Assembly: GCF_040546765.1 (NCBI RefSeq)
Contig: NZ_JBEPOK010000001.1
Coordinates: 5,270,001 to 5,334,000, forward strand
Source: Arthrobacter sp. OAP107
Lineage (GTDB): Bacteria; Actinomycetota; Actinomycetes; Actinomycetales; Micrococcaceae
DNA length: 64,000 nucleotides
Direction of reading: 5' to 3'
The position numbers and the translations under genes are program-made. This document shows, one piece after another, positions 16,457-24,007 of this stretch; position 1 is the first letter of the stretch; the number at the start of each line of letters is the position of its first letter. Below the pieces are notes generated by a model. The model was not told the DNA's origin, ran no database searches, and was given only the letters and a program-made list of their open reading frames with translations.

Positions 16457-17185
16457 ATGAGTTTCGATGGCCAGCTTCCGCCCAAAATGCGGCTGTTGCG
16501 TGCGGCAGCCGAATTGCTGGCCAAGTCCGCGGGGGCGGCTGTTTCCACCCGCCAGATCACTCAGCTGGCGGGCGTCACGGCGCCCACCCTCTATCACCAT
16601 TTCGGTGACAAGGAGGGCCTGTTTGACGCAGTTGTCGCCGCAGGCTTCGAGGAATATGTGGCCGGCGAGCGGGACTTCGCCCCGTCCGGACAGCCGCTGG
16701 TGGATATCCGGCGGATGTGGGACAACCACGTGCAGTTCGGGCTCAACCAGCCCGAGCTCTATCTGGTCATGTTCGGTAATATCCGCCCCGAGAGCCGCCC
16801 GGCCATCGTCGCCGATGCGGAGGGCCTCCTGGAGGAAATGCTGAACAAGGCCGCTGCGGCCGGACAGCTGAACGTCCAGCCACGGGAAGCTGCCAGGAGC
16901 ATCCTGGCTGCCAACGTGGGCGTGACGCTCATGCTGATCGCAGAACCGGCGGCCGAGCGGAACCTGGAGCTGTCCACCATGACCCGGGACGCCATGATCT
17001 TTGCGGTGTCCAGGGAGCAGGGGCGGGACGCAGCAACGGAGGACTCCGGGAAGTCATCGGTGGTGGTGGCTGCCATTGCGCTGAACGCAGCGCTGCAGGC
17101 ATCCCACTCGGACCAGCTCACCAGTTCGGAACTCAAGCTTTTTCTCGAATGGCTCCACCGGATCTCCACCAGTTCCACCGGCTAG
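16457..17185 (+). CDS. TetR/AcrR family regulator of the mannitol locus
   Basis: 242 residues. The DNA-binding domain is at the N terminus: RLLRAAAELLAKSAGAAVSTRQITQLAGVTAPTLYHHFGDKEGLFDAVV (about 12-60). The remaining helical domain has no recognisable ligand motif. It is 53 bases upstream of mtlA and probably in one unit with mtlA-mtlD, and it diverges from ptsI. Mannitol systems of firmicutes use MtlR instead, so a TetR here is a lineage-specific solution. Control of mtlA and ptsI is inferred from position and from the 16424-16438 palindrome. Confidence 0.88.
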   Translation: MSFDGQLPPKMRLLRAAAELLAKSAGAAVSTRQITQLAGVTAPTLYHHFGDKEGLFDAVVAAGFEEYVAGERDFAPSGQPLVDIRRMWDNHVQFGLNQPELYLVMFGNIRPESRPAIVADAEGLLEEMLNKAAAAGQLNVQPREAARSILAANVGVTLMLIAEPAAERNLELSTMTRDAMIFAVSREQGRDAATEDSGKSSVVVAAIALNAALQASHSDQLTSSELKLFLEWLHRISTSSTG

Positions 17186-17238
17186 ACGAAACTATCGGAC
17201 CATCCTGCGGTGCCGCAGGGACCACGTTAGGAAATCAC

Positions 17239-19287
17239 ATGGCAACAGAGACAGTTGCAAAACCCAAAACCAGTGCGCGGGTGCACGTCCAGAGGTTCGG
17301 GACGTTCCTGTCCGGCATGATCATGCCCAACATCGGCGCCTTTATCGCCTGGGGGCTCATTACAGCCCTCTTCATCGAGAAGGGCTGGATCCCTGTCCCC
17401 GCCCTGGGCGGGTTCGGCACCAACGCCGCGGGCACGCCGAACGTAGGACTCGTCGGCCCCATGATCACCTACCTGCTGCCCCTCCTGATTGGTTATACCG
17501 GCGGCAAGATGGTCTATGACGTCCGGGGTGGCGTCGTGGGCGCCATCGGCACCATGGGCGTGATCGTGGGCGCAGGCATCCCGATGTTCATCGGCGCCAT
17601 GATCATGGGCCCGCTGGGCGGCTGGACCATGAAGCATCTGGACGCGATCTGGCACGGCAAGATCCGTCCCGGCTTCGAGATGCTGGTGAACAACTTCTCC
17701 GCCGGTATCTGGGGCGGCCTGCTGGCCCTGCTCGGCTTCTACGGCATCTCACCGCTGGTGACGGCGTTCAGCACGGCCGCCGGCAACTTCGTCCAGTTCC
17801 TGGTGAGCAACGGCCTGCTTCCGCTGACATCCATCTTCATCGAACCGGCGAAGGTCCTCTTCCTGAACAACGCCATCAACCACGGCGTGCTGACCCCGCT
17901 GGGCGTCCAGCAGTCCCTGGAGCAGGGCAAGTCCATCCTGTTCCTGCTGGAGGCCAACCCCGGTCCGGGCTTCGGCATCCTGCTGGCCTACATGTTCTTT
18001 GGCCGCGGCGCGGCGAAGGCTTCTGCTCCCGGCGCTGCCATCATCCAGTTCCTCGGCGGCATCCACGAGATCTACTTCCCGTACGTCCTGATGCGCCCGC
18101 TGCTGATTCTGGCCGCGATCGCCGGCGGCATGACCGGCATCGCCACCCTTGCCGTCACGGGCGCGGGCCTTGTTGCGCCAGCCGCCCCGGGGTCCATCTT
18201 CGCGGTGTTCGCCCAGACCGCCCGTGACAGCTATCTCGGCGTGGCTCTCTCGGTGCTGCTCGCCGCCACCGTTTCCTTCCTCGTCGCCTCGGTGATCCTG
18301 CGGACCACCAAGCACAGTGACGAGGACGACCTCAGCGCAGCCACCAGCCGGATGGAGGAAATGAAGGGCAAGAAGAGTTCTGTTGCCTCCACCCTCACCG
18401 GGGCCGGCACCGGAGGCGGCGTGGGCGTCCTGACCGGTCCCATCAGGAACATCGTGTTCGCGTGCGACGCCGGCATGGGCTCCAGCGCCATGGGCGCCTC
18501 CGTGCTGCGCAACAAAATTAAGGCGGCCGGGTTCTCCGAGGTCAACGTCACCAACGCGTCCATCGCCAACCTCAACGACACCTACGACGTTGTGGTCACG
18601 CACCAGGATCTGACCGAGCGTGCCAAGCCCGCCACGGCCAGCGCCGTCCATGTCTCCGTGGACAACTTCATGAACAGCCCGCGCTACGACGAGATCGTGG
18701 AGTTGGTCGAGCGCAGCAACGCTGACGGAACGGCGGCTCCTGCCGCCGGGGCGGCCACGGCCGCAGCCCCCGGCGTGCCCACCGCCGCAGCCGGGACCAC
18801 CGGGGCGGGCGCCACCGCCGAAACTGCCGCTGAGCCCGAAACGGTCGCAGCGCCGTCGGACATCCTGGTGCCGGAGAGCGTGGTCCTGACCGGCTCAGCG
18901 TCTACCCGGGACGCCGCGATCGACGAGGCGGGCCAGCTGCTGCTGGCGCGCGGGGCGGTGGACGAGGATTACATCCGCGCCATGCACGAGCGCGAGGAGT
19001 CTGTCTCCACGTACATGGGCAGCTTCCTGGCCATCCCGCACGGCACCAACGCCGCCAAGGACCACATCCGGAAGTCGGCCGTATCGGTGATCCGCTACCC
19101 CCAAGGCATCGACTGGAACGGCAAGCAGGTCAAGTTCGTGGTGGGCGTGGCCGGTGTAAACAACGAGCACCTGCACATCCTGTCCTCGATCGCCAAGGTC
19201 TTCACGAACAAGGCGCAGGTGGCGCAGCTTGAGGCGGCGACATCCGTGGAGGAAGTTCTGGAACTGTTCGGAAAGGTCAACGCATAG
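17239..19287 (+). CDS. mtlA: PTS mannitol transporter, EIICBA fusion
   Basis: 682 residues, a single chain carrying all sugar-specific PTS parts. EIIC membrane domain (about 10-360): FGTFLSGMIMPNIGAFIAWG, GGKMVYDVRGG, NNAINHGVLTPLG, LEANPGPGFG. EIIB (about 395-490): active Cys C409 in FACDAGMGSSAMG. After an Ala/Thr/Gly-rich linker (about 495-540), EIIA: active His H601 in AIPHGTN. It imports mannitol and releases mannitol 1-phosphate using phosphate from EI via HPr. ATG 17239 has TTAGGAAA upstream; in-frame upstream sequence overlaps tetR and is rejected. The stop overlaps the mtlD GTG by one base, so the two are co-translated. Confidence 0.96.
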   Translation: MATETVAKPKTSARVHVQRFGTFLSGMIMPNIGAFIAWGLITALFIEKGWIPVPALGGFGTNAAGTPNVGLVGPMITYLLPLLIGYTGGKMVYDVRGGVVGAIGTMGVIVGAGIPMFIGAMIMGPLGGWTMKHLDAIWHGKIRPGFEMLVNNFSAGIWGGLLALLGFYGISPLVTAFSTAAGNFVQFLVSNGLLPLTSIFIEPAKVLFLNNAINHGVLTPLGVQQSLEQGKSILFLLEANPGPGFGILLAYMFFGRGAAKASAPGAAIIQFLGGIHEIYFPYVLMRPLLILAAIAGGMTGIATLAVTGAGLVAPAAPGSIFAVFAQTARDSYLGVALSVLLAATVSFLVASVILRTTKHSDEDDLSAATSRMEEMKGKKSSVASTLTGAGTGGGVGVLTGPIRNIVFACDAGMGSSAMGASVLRNKIKAAGFSEVNVTNASIANLNDTYDVVVTHQDLTERAKPATASAVHVSVDNFMNSPRYDEIVELVERSNADGTAAPAAGAATAAAPGVPTAAAGTTGAGATAETAAEPETVAAPSDILVPESVVLTGSASTRDAAIDEAGQLLLARGAVDEDYIRAMHEREESVSTYMGSFLAIPHGTNAAKDHIRKSAVSVIRYPQGIDWNGKQVKFVVGVAGVNNEHLHILSSIAKVFTNKAQVAQLEAATSVEEVLELFGKVNA

Positions 19288-20450
19288 TGAAGGCTGTACA
19301 TTTTGGGGCCGGCAACATCGGCCGGGGGTTCGTGGGCCTGCTGCTGCACGACGCCGGGTATGAGGTGGTGTTCGCCGACGTTGCGGATGCCCTGATCTCC
19401 CAGCTCGCCGCGGCGGAGAGCTACAGCGTGCACGAGGTGGGGGAGAACCCTGCAGTGCGCACGGTGGAGAACTTCCGGGCGGTGAACTCTGGCACCCAGG
19501 AGGCGCAGCTGATCGAGGAAATTTCGACGGCGGATATCGTCACCACGGCGGTGGGTCCGCACATCCTGAAATTCGTGGCCCCCGCGATTGCCAAGGGAAT
19601 CGCCGCCCGGGCCAAGGGGCTGCCGCCGCTGCAGGTGATGGCGTGCGAGAACGCCATCAACGCCACGGACATCCTGCGCGAGTCGATCGTCTCGTCCTGG
19701 GACGAGGCGGCCGGATCCCTGTCGGACGCGGCCGTGTTTGCCAACACGGCCGTGGACCGGATCGTGCCCAACCAGGAGCCGGGCCAGGGCCTGGACGTGA
19801 CGGTGGAGACGTTCTACGAATGGGTCATCGATCGCACCCCGTTCGGCGGGGCTGCACCGGTGATTCCGGGCGCCACGTTCGTGGACGAGCTCGGGCCCTA
19901 CATCGAGCGCAAGCTGTTCACCGTGAACACGGGACACGCGTCCGCGGCGTACTTCGGGTTTGAAGCCGGGTTGGAGAAGATCTCCGACGCGATGGCGGAC
20001 GAGGACGTTGCGGCCGACGTCCGCGCCGTGCTCGACGAGACCAAGCAGCTGCTCGTGTCCAAGCACGGCTTCAGCTACGACGAGCAGGAGGCCTACGTCC
20101 AGAAGATCCTGACCCGCTTCACCAACCCGCACCTGCCGGATACCGTGCACCGCGTGGGCCGTGCGCCGCTGCGCAAGCTCAGCCGGCACGAACGATTCAT
20201 CGGCCCGGCAGCGGAACTGGCCGAACGCGGGATTGTCCCTGAGGCGCTGCTCGGGGCGATCGCGGCCGCCCTGCGGTTCAACGACCCCGCCGACGCCGAG
20301 GCAGTGGAGCTCGGCCAGATCCTGGCCTCGTCCGAGCCGGCGGCGGCCACGGAGCGCATCACCGGGCTGGCGCAGGACCATCCGCTTTTCGCTGCGGTCT
20401 GCGGCCTCGTCGAGGAGCGCAAGGCTGAGGACGTCGCCGCCCCGGCTTAA
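19287..20450 (+). CDS. mtlD: mannitol-1-phosphate 5-dehydrogenase
   Basis: 387 residues, the usual size. It oxidises mannitol 1-phosphate with NAD+ to fructose 6-phosphate in the cytosol. It starts KAVHFGAGNIGRGFVGLLL (NAD-binding) and has the polyol-dehydrogenase signatures NTAVDRIVP and KLFTVNTGHASAAYFG plus the K/N/H residues of the long-chain mannitol dehydrogenase family. The GTG start shares one base with the mtlA stop codon. It closes the mannitol unit and is followed by a strong hairpin at 20500-20538. Confidence 0.96.
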   Translation: MKAVHFGAGNIGRGFVGLLLHDAGYEVVFADVADALISQLAAAESYSVHEVGENPAVRTVENFRAVNSGTQEAQLIEEISTADIVTTAVGPHILKFVAPAIAKGIAARAKGLPPLQVMACENAINATDILRESIVSSWDEAAGSLSDAAVFANTAVDRIVPNQEPGQGLDVTVETFYEWVIDRTPFGGAAPVIPGATFVDELGPYIERKLFTVNTGHASAAYFGFEAGLEKISDAMADEDVAADVRAVLDETKQLLVSKHGFSYDEQEAYVQKILTRFTNPHLPDTVHRVGRAPLRKLSRHERFIGPAAELAERGIVPEALLGAIAAALRFNDPADAEAVELGQILASSEPAAATERITGLAQDHPLFAAVCGLVEERKAEDVAAPA

Positions 20451-20499
20451 TCTGCCTGACCCAACGAAACTGAACACGACAAAAGCGCACGACGGAAAC

Positions 20500-20538
20500 G
20501 CACGACGCCGGAACTCAAGGTGAGCTCCGGCGTCGTGC
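20500..20538 (+). terminator. terminator after mtlD
   Basis: Arms 20500-20517 and 20521-20538 pair at 17 of 18 positions around a 3-base loop, 50 bases after the mtlD stop. A, T-rich sequence (ATTTAAAG) follows. This is one of the strongest hairpins in the window. Confidence 0.8.
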
Positions 20539-20581
20539 ATTTAAAGTCCTGCATTTAAACCTGTGCTGTTCAGACGCTTTC

Positions 20582-20717
20582 TCAGATCCTGTCGCTTTTC
20601 CCCCGACGCGTCCTCAGATCCTGCGGCTTTCCCCCCAACGCGTCCTCACTTGAGGCACGGCAGGCCATGGCTCCTGACGCCAAGTGAGGGAGGGTTGCCC
20701 CAAAACCTGCAGGATGT
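20582..20717. repeat. tandem 32-bp repeat joined to a large imperfect palindrome
   Basis: Two adjacent 32-base units (20582-20613 and 20614-20645) differ at about four positions, starting TCAGATCCTG and ending ACGCGTCC. The second unit also forms the left arm of a long hairpin: CCTCACTTG (20644-20652) pairs exactly with CAAGTGAGG (20681-20689), and the ATCCTGC/GCAGGAT pair further out. The element lies between the convergent mtlD and QorB-like genes and looks like an intergenic repetitive element. Confidence 0.6.
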
Positions 20718-20737
20718 GATCGGGCGTTTGGCGCGGG

Positions 20738-21610
20738 TTAGCTCGCCTGGAGGCTCTCGGCGGCTGTCTGGACCGCTTCGCGCAGCGGCGTGGTGGGTCG
20801 GCCGAGCAGGGCACTGAGGTCTCCGCTGGTGACCAGGAGGTCGCCGCGGGCGATGCCGAGGTCGCTGTCCGCCAGGATGGCCGCGTAGGGCTCCGGCAGC
20901 CCGGCCTCCACGAGGACCTGGGTGTACTTCTCTGCCGGCAGATCCGTGTACGTCACCGGCTTGCCGGACACCACGCTGACTGCACCGGCCAGCTCGCTGA
21001 GGGTGAAGGCGTCGTCCCCGCCCAGCTCGTAGACCTTGCCCGCCTGGTCGTCCCGGAGCAGCACGGCCGCTGCCGCCGCGGCGTAGTCGGCCCGGGCGGC
21101 GGCGCTAACGCGGCCTTCCCCGGCACTGCCGAACACGGTGCCGTACTGGACCTGAACCGGAAGCTGGCCGGTGTAGTTCTCCAGGTACCAGCCGTTGCGG
21201 AGCAGGACGAACGGGACGCCGGAGTCCCGGAGGATCTCTTCGGTGGCCAGGTGCTCGGCGGCAAGCTGCATGGCAGTGGTGTCCGCGTTGGCGATGCTCG
21301 TGTATCCGATCAGGCCCACGCCAGCCTCCTTGGCTGCGTTGATCGCGTTCCGGTGCTGCTCGACGCGCTGGCCCACCTCGCTGCCTGAAACCAGCAGGAC
21401 CTTGTCCGCGCCGGCAAAGGCCTCCCGCAGCGATTCCGGCTGGCTGTAGTCGATGCTGCGGACGTGGACACCGCGCCGGCCGAGGTCGGCGATCCTGTCC
21501 GCGGTCCGGCCCCCGGCCACGATCTGTTCCGCCGGGAGGCCGCTTTCAAGCAGTGCTTCGACGACGAGGCGGCCCAGCTGGCCGGTGGCTCCAGTAATGA
21601 CGATGGTCAT
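20738..21610 (-). CDS. NmrA/QorB-type NAD(P)H:quinone oxidoreductase-like protein
   Basis: 290 residues, atypical short-chain dehydrogenase with N-terminal Rossmann motif TIVITGATGQLGRLVVEALL; the catalytic-Tyr region of classical SDRs is replaced, as in NmrA/QorB proteins (LIGYTSIANADT, LLRNGWYLENYT). It matches E. coli YtfG (QorB) in length and layout, an NADPH quinone reductase. The gene diverges from an HxlR-type regulator, the same pairing as ytfG-ytfH, which supports the assignment and suggests response to electrophiles or disulfide stress. It ends close to the 20582-20717 repeat element. Confidence 0.9.
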   Translation of the reverse strand: MTIVITGATGQLGRLVVEALLESGLPAEQIVAGGRTADRIADLGRRGVHVRSIDYSQPESLREAFAGADKVLLVSGSEVGQRVEQHRNAINAAKEAGVGLIGYTSIANADTTAMQLAAEHLATEEILRDSGVPFVLLRNGWYLENYTGQLPVQVQYGTVFGSAGEGRVSAAARADYAAAAAAVLLRDDQAGKVYELGGDDAFTLSELAGAVSVVSGKPVTYTDLPAEKYTQVLVEAGLPEPYAAILADSDLGIARGDLLVTSGDLSALLGRPTTPLREAVQTAAESLQAS

Positions 21611-21679
21611 GATTAGTCCTTTCTGAGGTGACTGTCAGTGGTGCCAACCGCACCCATTCCCGAATACTTCCCAAAAGAG

Positions 21680-21704
21680 AGTACGCACTTTCAGGTAGGG
21701 TACT
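21680..21704. promoter_or_regulatory. inverted repeat before the hxlR-type gene
   Basis: AGTAC-N15-GTACT lies immediately upstream of the ATG at 21708 and between the divergent QorB-like and HxlR-like genes. HxlR/DUF24 regulators bind inverted repeats with ACT/AGT half-sites in such positions. Half-sites are short, so this is tentative. Confidence 0.35.
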
Positions 21705-21707
21705 GTC

Positions 21708-22088
21708 ATGAAGGTAAGTACCGCAGCCAAGGTCCCCGCGTTCCCATTCGCCGACGGGATCTTCCCCGCCGGTTGCCCCAGCCGGACCGTGCTGGACCAT
21801 GTCACCAGTAAATGGGGCGTGCTGATCCTCGTAGCCCTGTCCGAAGGTCCCCAGCGCTGGAGCGAACTGCGCCGGCGCGCCGAGGGCATCAGCGAGAAGA
21901 TGCTCGCCCAGACGCTGAAGACCCTTGAAGCCGACGGGTTCGTCCGCCGGGACGCGCAGCCGATCATTCCTCCCAGGGTGGACTACAGCCTGACCGGCCG
22001 CGGGGACGAGCTGGCCGCCCTGCTGCTGCCCTTGGTTGCCTGGGTGGCCGAGCATGCCGAGGCGATCGTGAGTCGCCCCGCGAGCTAG
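21708..22088 (+). CDS. HxlR (DUF24) family transcriptional regulator
   Basis: 126 residues, winged-helix. Core motifs are PSRTVLDHVTSKWGVLILVALSEGPQRWSELRRRAEGISEKMLAQTLKTLEADGFVRR, followed by the wing VDYSLTGRGDELAALL. A Cys near the N terminus (FPAGCPSR, C23) sits where redox-sensing HxlR proteins such as QorR/YodB keep their sensory cysteine. It diverges from the QorB-like gene and most likely represses it until electrophiles modify the Cys. The sensor role is inferred from the family. Confidence 0.92.
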   Translation: MKVSTAAKVPAFPFADGIFPAGCPSRTVLDHVTSKWGVLILVALSEGPQRWSELRRRAEGISEKMLAQTLKTLEADGFVRRDAQPIIPPRVDYSLTGRGDELAALLLPLVAWVAEHAEAIVSRPAS

Positions 22089-22137
22089 GCCCCGGATTCA
22101 GGCACCCCTCCGAGTCGGCGTGAGGTCCTGCGTGGTA

Positions 22138-22171
22138 TTGCATTTAGGTAGCCTAACTATTAGGCTATCTA
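22138..22171 (+). promoter_or_regulatory. marR promoter with overlapping palindromic operator
   Basis: TTGCAT (22138-22143) and TAGGCT (22161-22166) are 17 bases apart. The palindrome TAGGTAGCCTAA-CTA-TTAGGCTATCTA (22145-22171, 11 of 12 pairs) covers the spacer and -10 box, typical of MarR autorepression. The predicted transcription start falls at or within a few bases of the ATG at 22175, and no Shine-Dalgarno sequence is present, so the message is probably leaderless. Confidence 0.7.
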
Positions 22172-22174
22172 AGT

Positions 22175-22618
22175 ATGGAATCCAAGAATGCCCCGGAACT
22201 GCAGGAGCTTGCGCAGGGCTTCCGCGAGGCGCTGCGGCACAGCGTGTATCTGGTCCGTCGCCTCGATGCGGATGGTGAACTCAGCGCCGCCCAGCTGAGC
22301 ACGCTCAAAATGCTGCTCGTCGACGGTGTCCGGGTGGGCGAGATCGCCAGGAACCTGGGCGTACGGGTGCCCAGCGCCACCGAACAGGTCATCAAGCTCG
22401 AGCGGGCAGGACTGGCCCGCCGGGAAGCGGACCCCGACGACTCCCGCGCGGTCCGCGTTGTACTGACCGCCCAAGGCCGCGACGCCGTCGAATCCGCCAA
22501 CCAGCGCCGGAACGCCGTGATGGCGGGCATTCTCGAATCCCTCACCGACGACGACCGGCACGCCCTGGCGGCCGCCCTTCCGGTCATCGAAAAGATCAAC
22601 AGCACCCTCCAAAACTGA
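22175..22618 (+). CDS. MarR family transcriptional regulator
   Basis: 147 residues, winged-helix dimer. DNA-binding part: LSAAQLSTLKMLLVDGVRVGEIARNLGVRVPSATEQVIKLERAGLARREADPDDSRAVRVVLTAQGRDAV (about 33-105), with the conserved wing DPDDSRAVRV. It is 44 bases upstream of an MFS transporter gene on the same strand and carries a clear palindrome in its own promoter, so it most likely represses itself and the transporter. The ligand is unknown; in this arrangement it is often the transported drug or a phenolic compound. Confidence 0.92.
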   Translation: MESKNAPELQELAQGFREALRHSVYLVRRLDADGELSAAQLSTLKMLLVDGVRVGEIARNLGVRVPSATEQVIKLERAGLARREADPDDSRAVRVVLTAQGRDAVESANQRRNAVMAGILESLTDDDRHALAAALPVIEKINSTLQN

Positions 22619-22662
22619 CAAGCGACTCAAAACTGATCCAGCGACACTTAGGAGTTCCCTCC

Positions 22663-23889
22663 ATGGACGGCCAGCTCGCAGACACCCTGCCGGCACCACA
22701 ATCCACCCTCGAGGCCGAGAAGGCCTCATTCCTCAAGCAGCCCAAGGCGGTCTGGGCCACGGCGCTCGCGGCCGTGTTCGCGTTCATGGGCATCGGCCTG
22801 GTGGATCCCATCCTCCCTGCCATCGCCAAGAACCTGGACGCCAGCCCCAGCCAGGTCTCACTGCTCTTCACCAGCTATTTCCTGATCACCGCCGTGGCGA
22901 TGCTCATCACCGGCTTCATCTCCTCACGGATCGGCGGCAAGCGAACCCTGTTGGCCGGGCTGGCCGTAATCGTGGTCTTCTCCTCGCTCTCCGGCATGTC
23001 CGGCAGCGTCAGCGAACTGGTTGGATTCCGGGCCGGATGGGGTCTCGGCAACGCACTCTTCGTGGCCACCGCGCTCGCCGTCATTGTCGGTGTGGCCAGC
23101 GGCGGCGCGGGCACGGCCATCATTCTCTATGAGGCCGCCCTTGGCCTGGGCATCTCGCTGGGCCCGCTCCTGGGCGCCCTCCTCGGTGGCTGGCAGTGGC
23201 GCGCCCCGTTCTTCGGCACGGCCGCACTGATGGCGGCGGCCTTCATAGCGCTCACCGCGCTGCTTCCGAAGACCCCGCTGCCCGACCGCAAGGTCAGCCT
23301 GGCCGATCCGCTGCGCGCCCTGGGCAACAAGGGACTGCGTACGACGGCGGCCAGCGGCCTGTTCTACAACTACGGCTTTTTCACCGTGCTCGCCTTTACC
23401 CCGTTCATCCTGGGCATGGACGCCTACGGCATCGGCGGGGTGTTCTTTGGCTGGGGCGTCGCGGTCGCCGTCTTTTCCGTCTTTGTGGCCCCGGCGCTGC
23501 AGAACCGCTTCGGCGCCACCAAGGTCCTCCTCGGCACGCTGTTTCTGCTGATGCTGGACCTGGCGGGCCTCGGGCTCGCCGCGGGCCATTCGGTGCCCGC
23601 AGTCGTTGCGCTCGTGGTGGTCTCCGGCGCGCTGCTGGGCATCAACAACACCATCTACACGGAACTGGCCATGGGCGTCTCCGACTCGCCGCGTCCGGTG
23701 GCCTCAGCGGGATACAACTTCGTCCGCTGGATGGGCGGCGCCCTGGCGCCCTTTGCCGCCGCGCAGCTTGGCGAGCACTTCGGGCCGCAGGTGCCGTTCT
23801 TCGCCGGCGCGGTGGCCATGATTGCCGCCATGGCCGTGGTGGCCGGCGGCCGCCGCTACCTCACGGCCCACGAACCGCACGTGGTCTGA
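22663..23889 (+). CDS. MFS transporter, 12-TM drug-efflux type
   Basis: 408 residues with about 12 transmembrane segments. The first loop after TM2 has GFISSRIGGKRTLLAG (motif A-like) and TM5 has EAALGLGISLGPLLGALLGGWQWRAPFF, close to motif C (GxxxGPxxGG) of antiporters. It therefore probably exports a small hydrophobic compound in exchange for protons. It follows the MarR gene by 44 bases and its own start has AGGAG (GGAGTTCCC) upstream. It ends in a two-sided terminator shared with the sugar porter gene. Confidence 0.88.
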   Translation: MDGQLADTLPAPQSTLEAEKASFLKQPKAVWATALAAVFAFMGIGLVDPILPAIAKNLDASPSQVSLLFTSYFLITAVAMLITGFISSRIGGKRTLLAGLAVIVVFSSLSGMSGSVSELVGFRAGWGLGNALFVATALAVIVGVASGGAGTAIILYEAALGLGISLGPLLGALLGGWQWRAPFFGTAALMAAAFIALTALLPKTPLPDRKVSLADPLRALGNKGLRTTAASGLFYNYGFFTVLAFTPFILGMDAYGIGGVFFGWGVAVAVFSVFVAPALQNRFGATKVLLGTLFLLMLDLAGLGLAAGHSVPAVVALVVVSGALLGINNTIYTELAMGVSDSPRPVASAGYNFVRWMGGALAPFAAAQLGEHFGPQVPFFAGAVAMIAAMAVVAGGRRYLTAHEPHVV

Positions 23890-23928
23890 GGCCAACGCAC
23901 GCCAGAGCGAAGGCACGGACGAAAACAA

Positions 23929-23977
23929 AAGGCGCCCATGCTCCCCGGACACAGTCCGCAGGGAGCATGGGCGCCTT
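23929..23977. terminator. bidirectional terminator between MFS and sugar porter genes
   Basis: Perfect 17-base arms 23929-23945 and 23961-23977 around a 15-base loop. AAAACAAAA precedes it on one side and CCGTTT follows, giving T runs on both strands. It lies 40 bases past the MFS stop and 31 bases past the minus-strand sugar porter stop. Confidence 0.85.
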
Positions 23978-24007
23978 CCGTTTCATGCCGGAGGAGCCAA
24001 GAGCCGG

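Noticed and set aside
20738..23889. QorB/HxlR and MarR-MFS considered as a transferred island
   Set aside because: No integrase, tRNA, direct repeats or composition change is visible at the edges.
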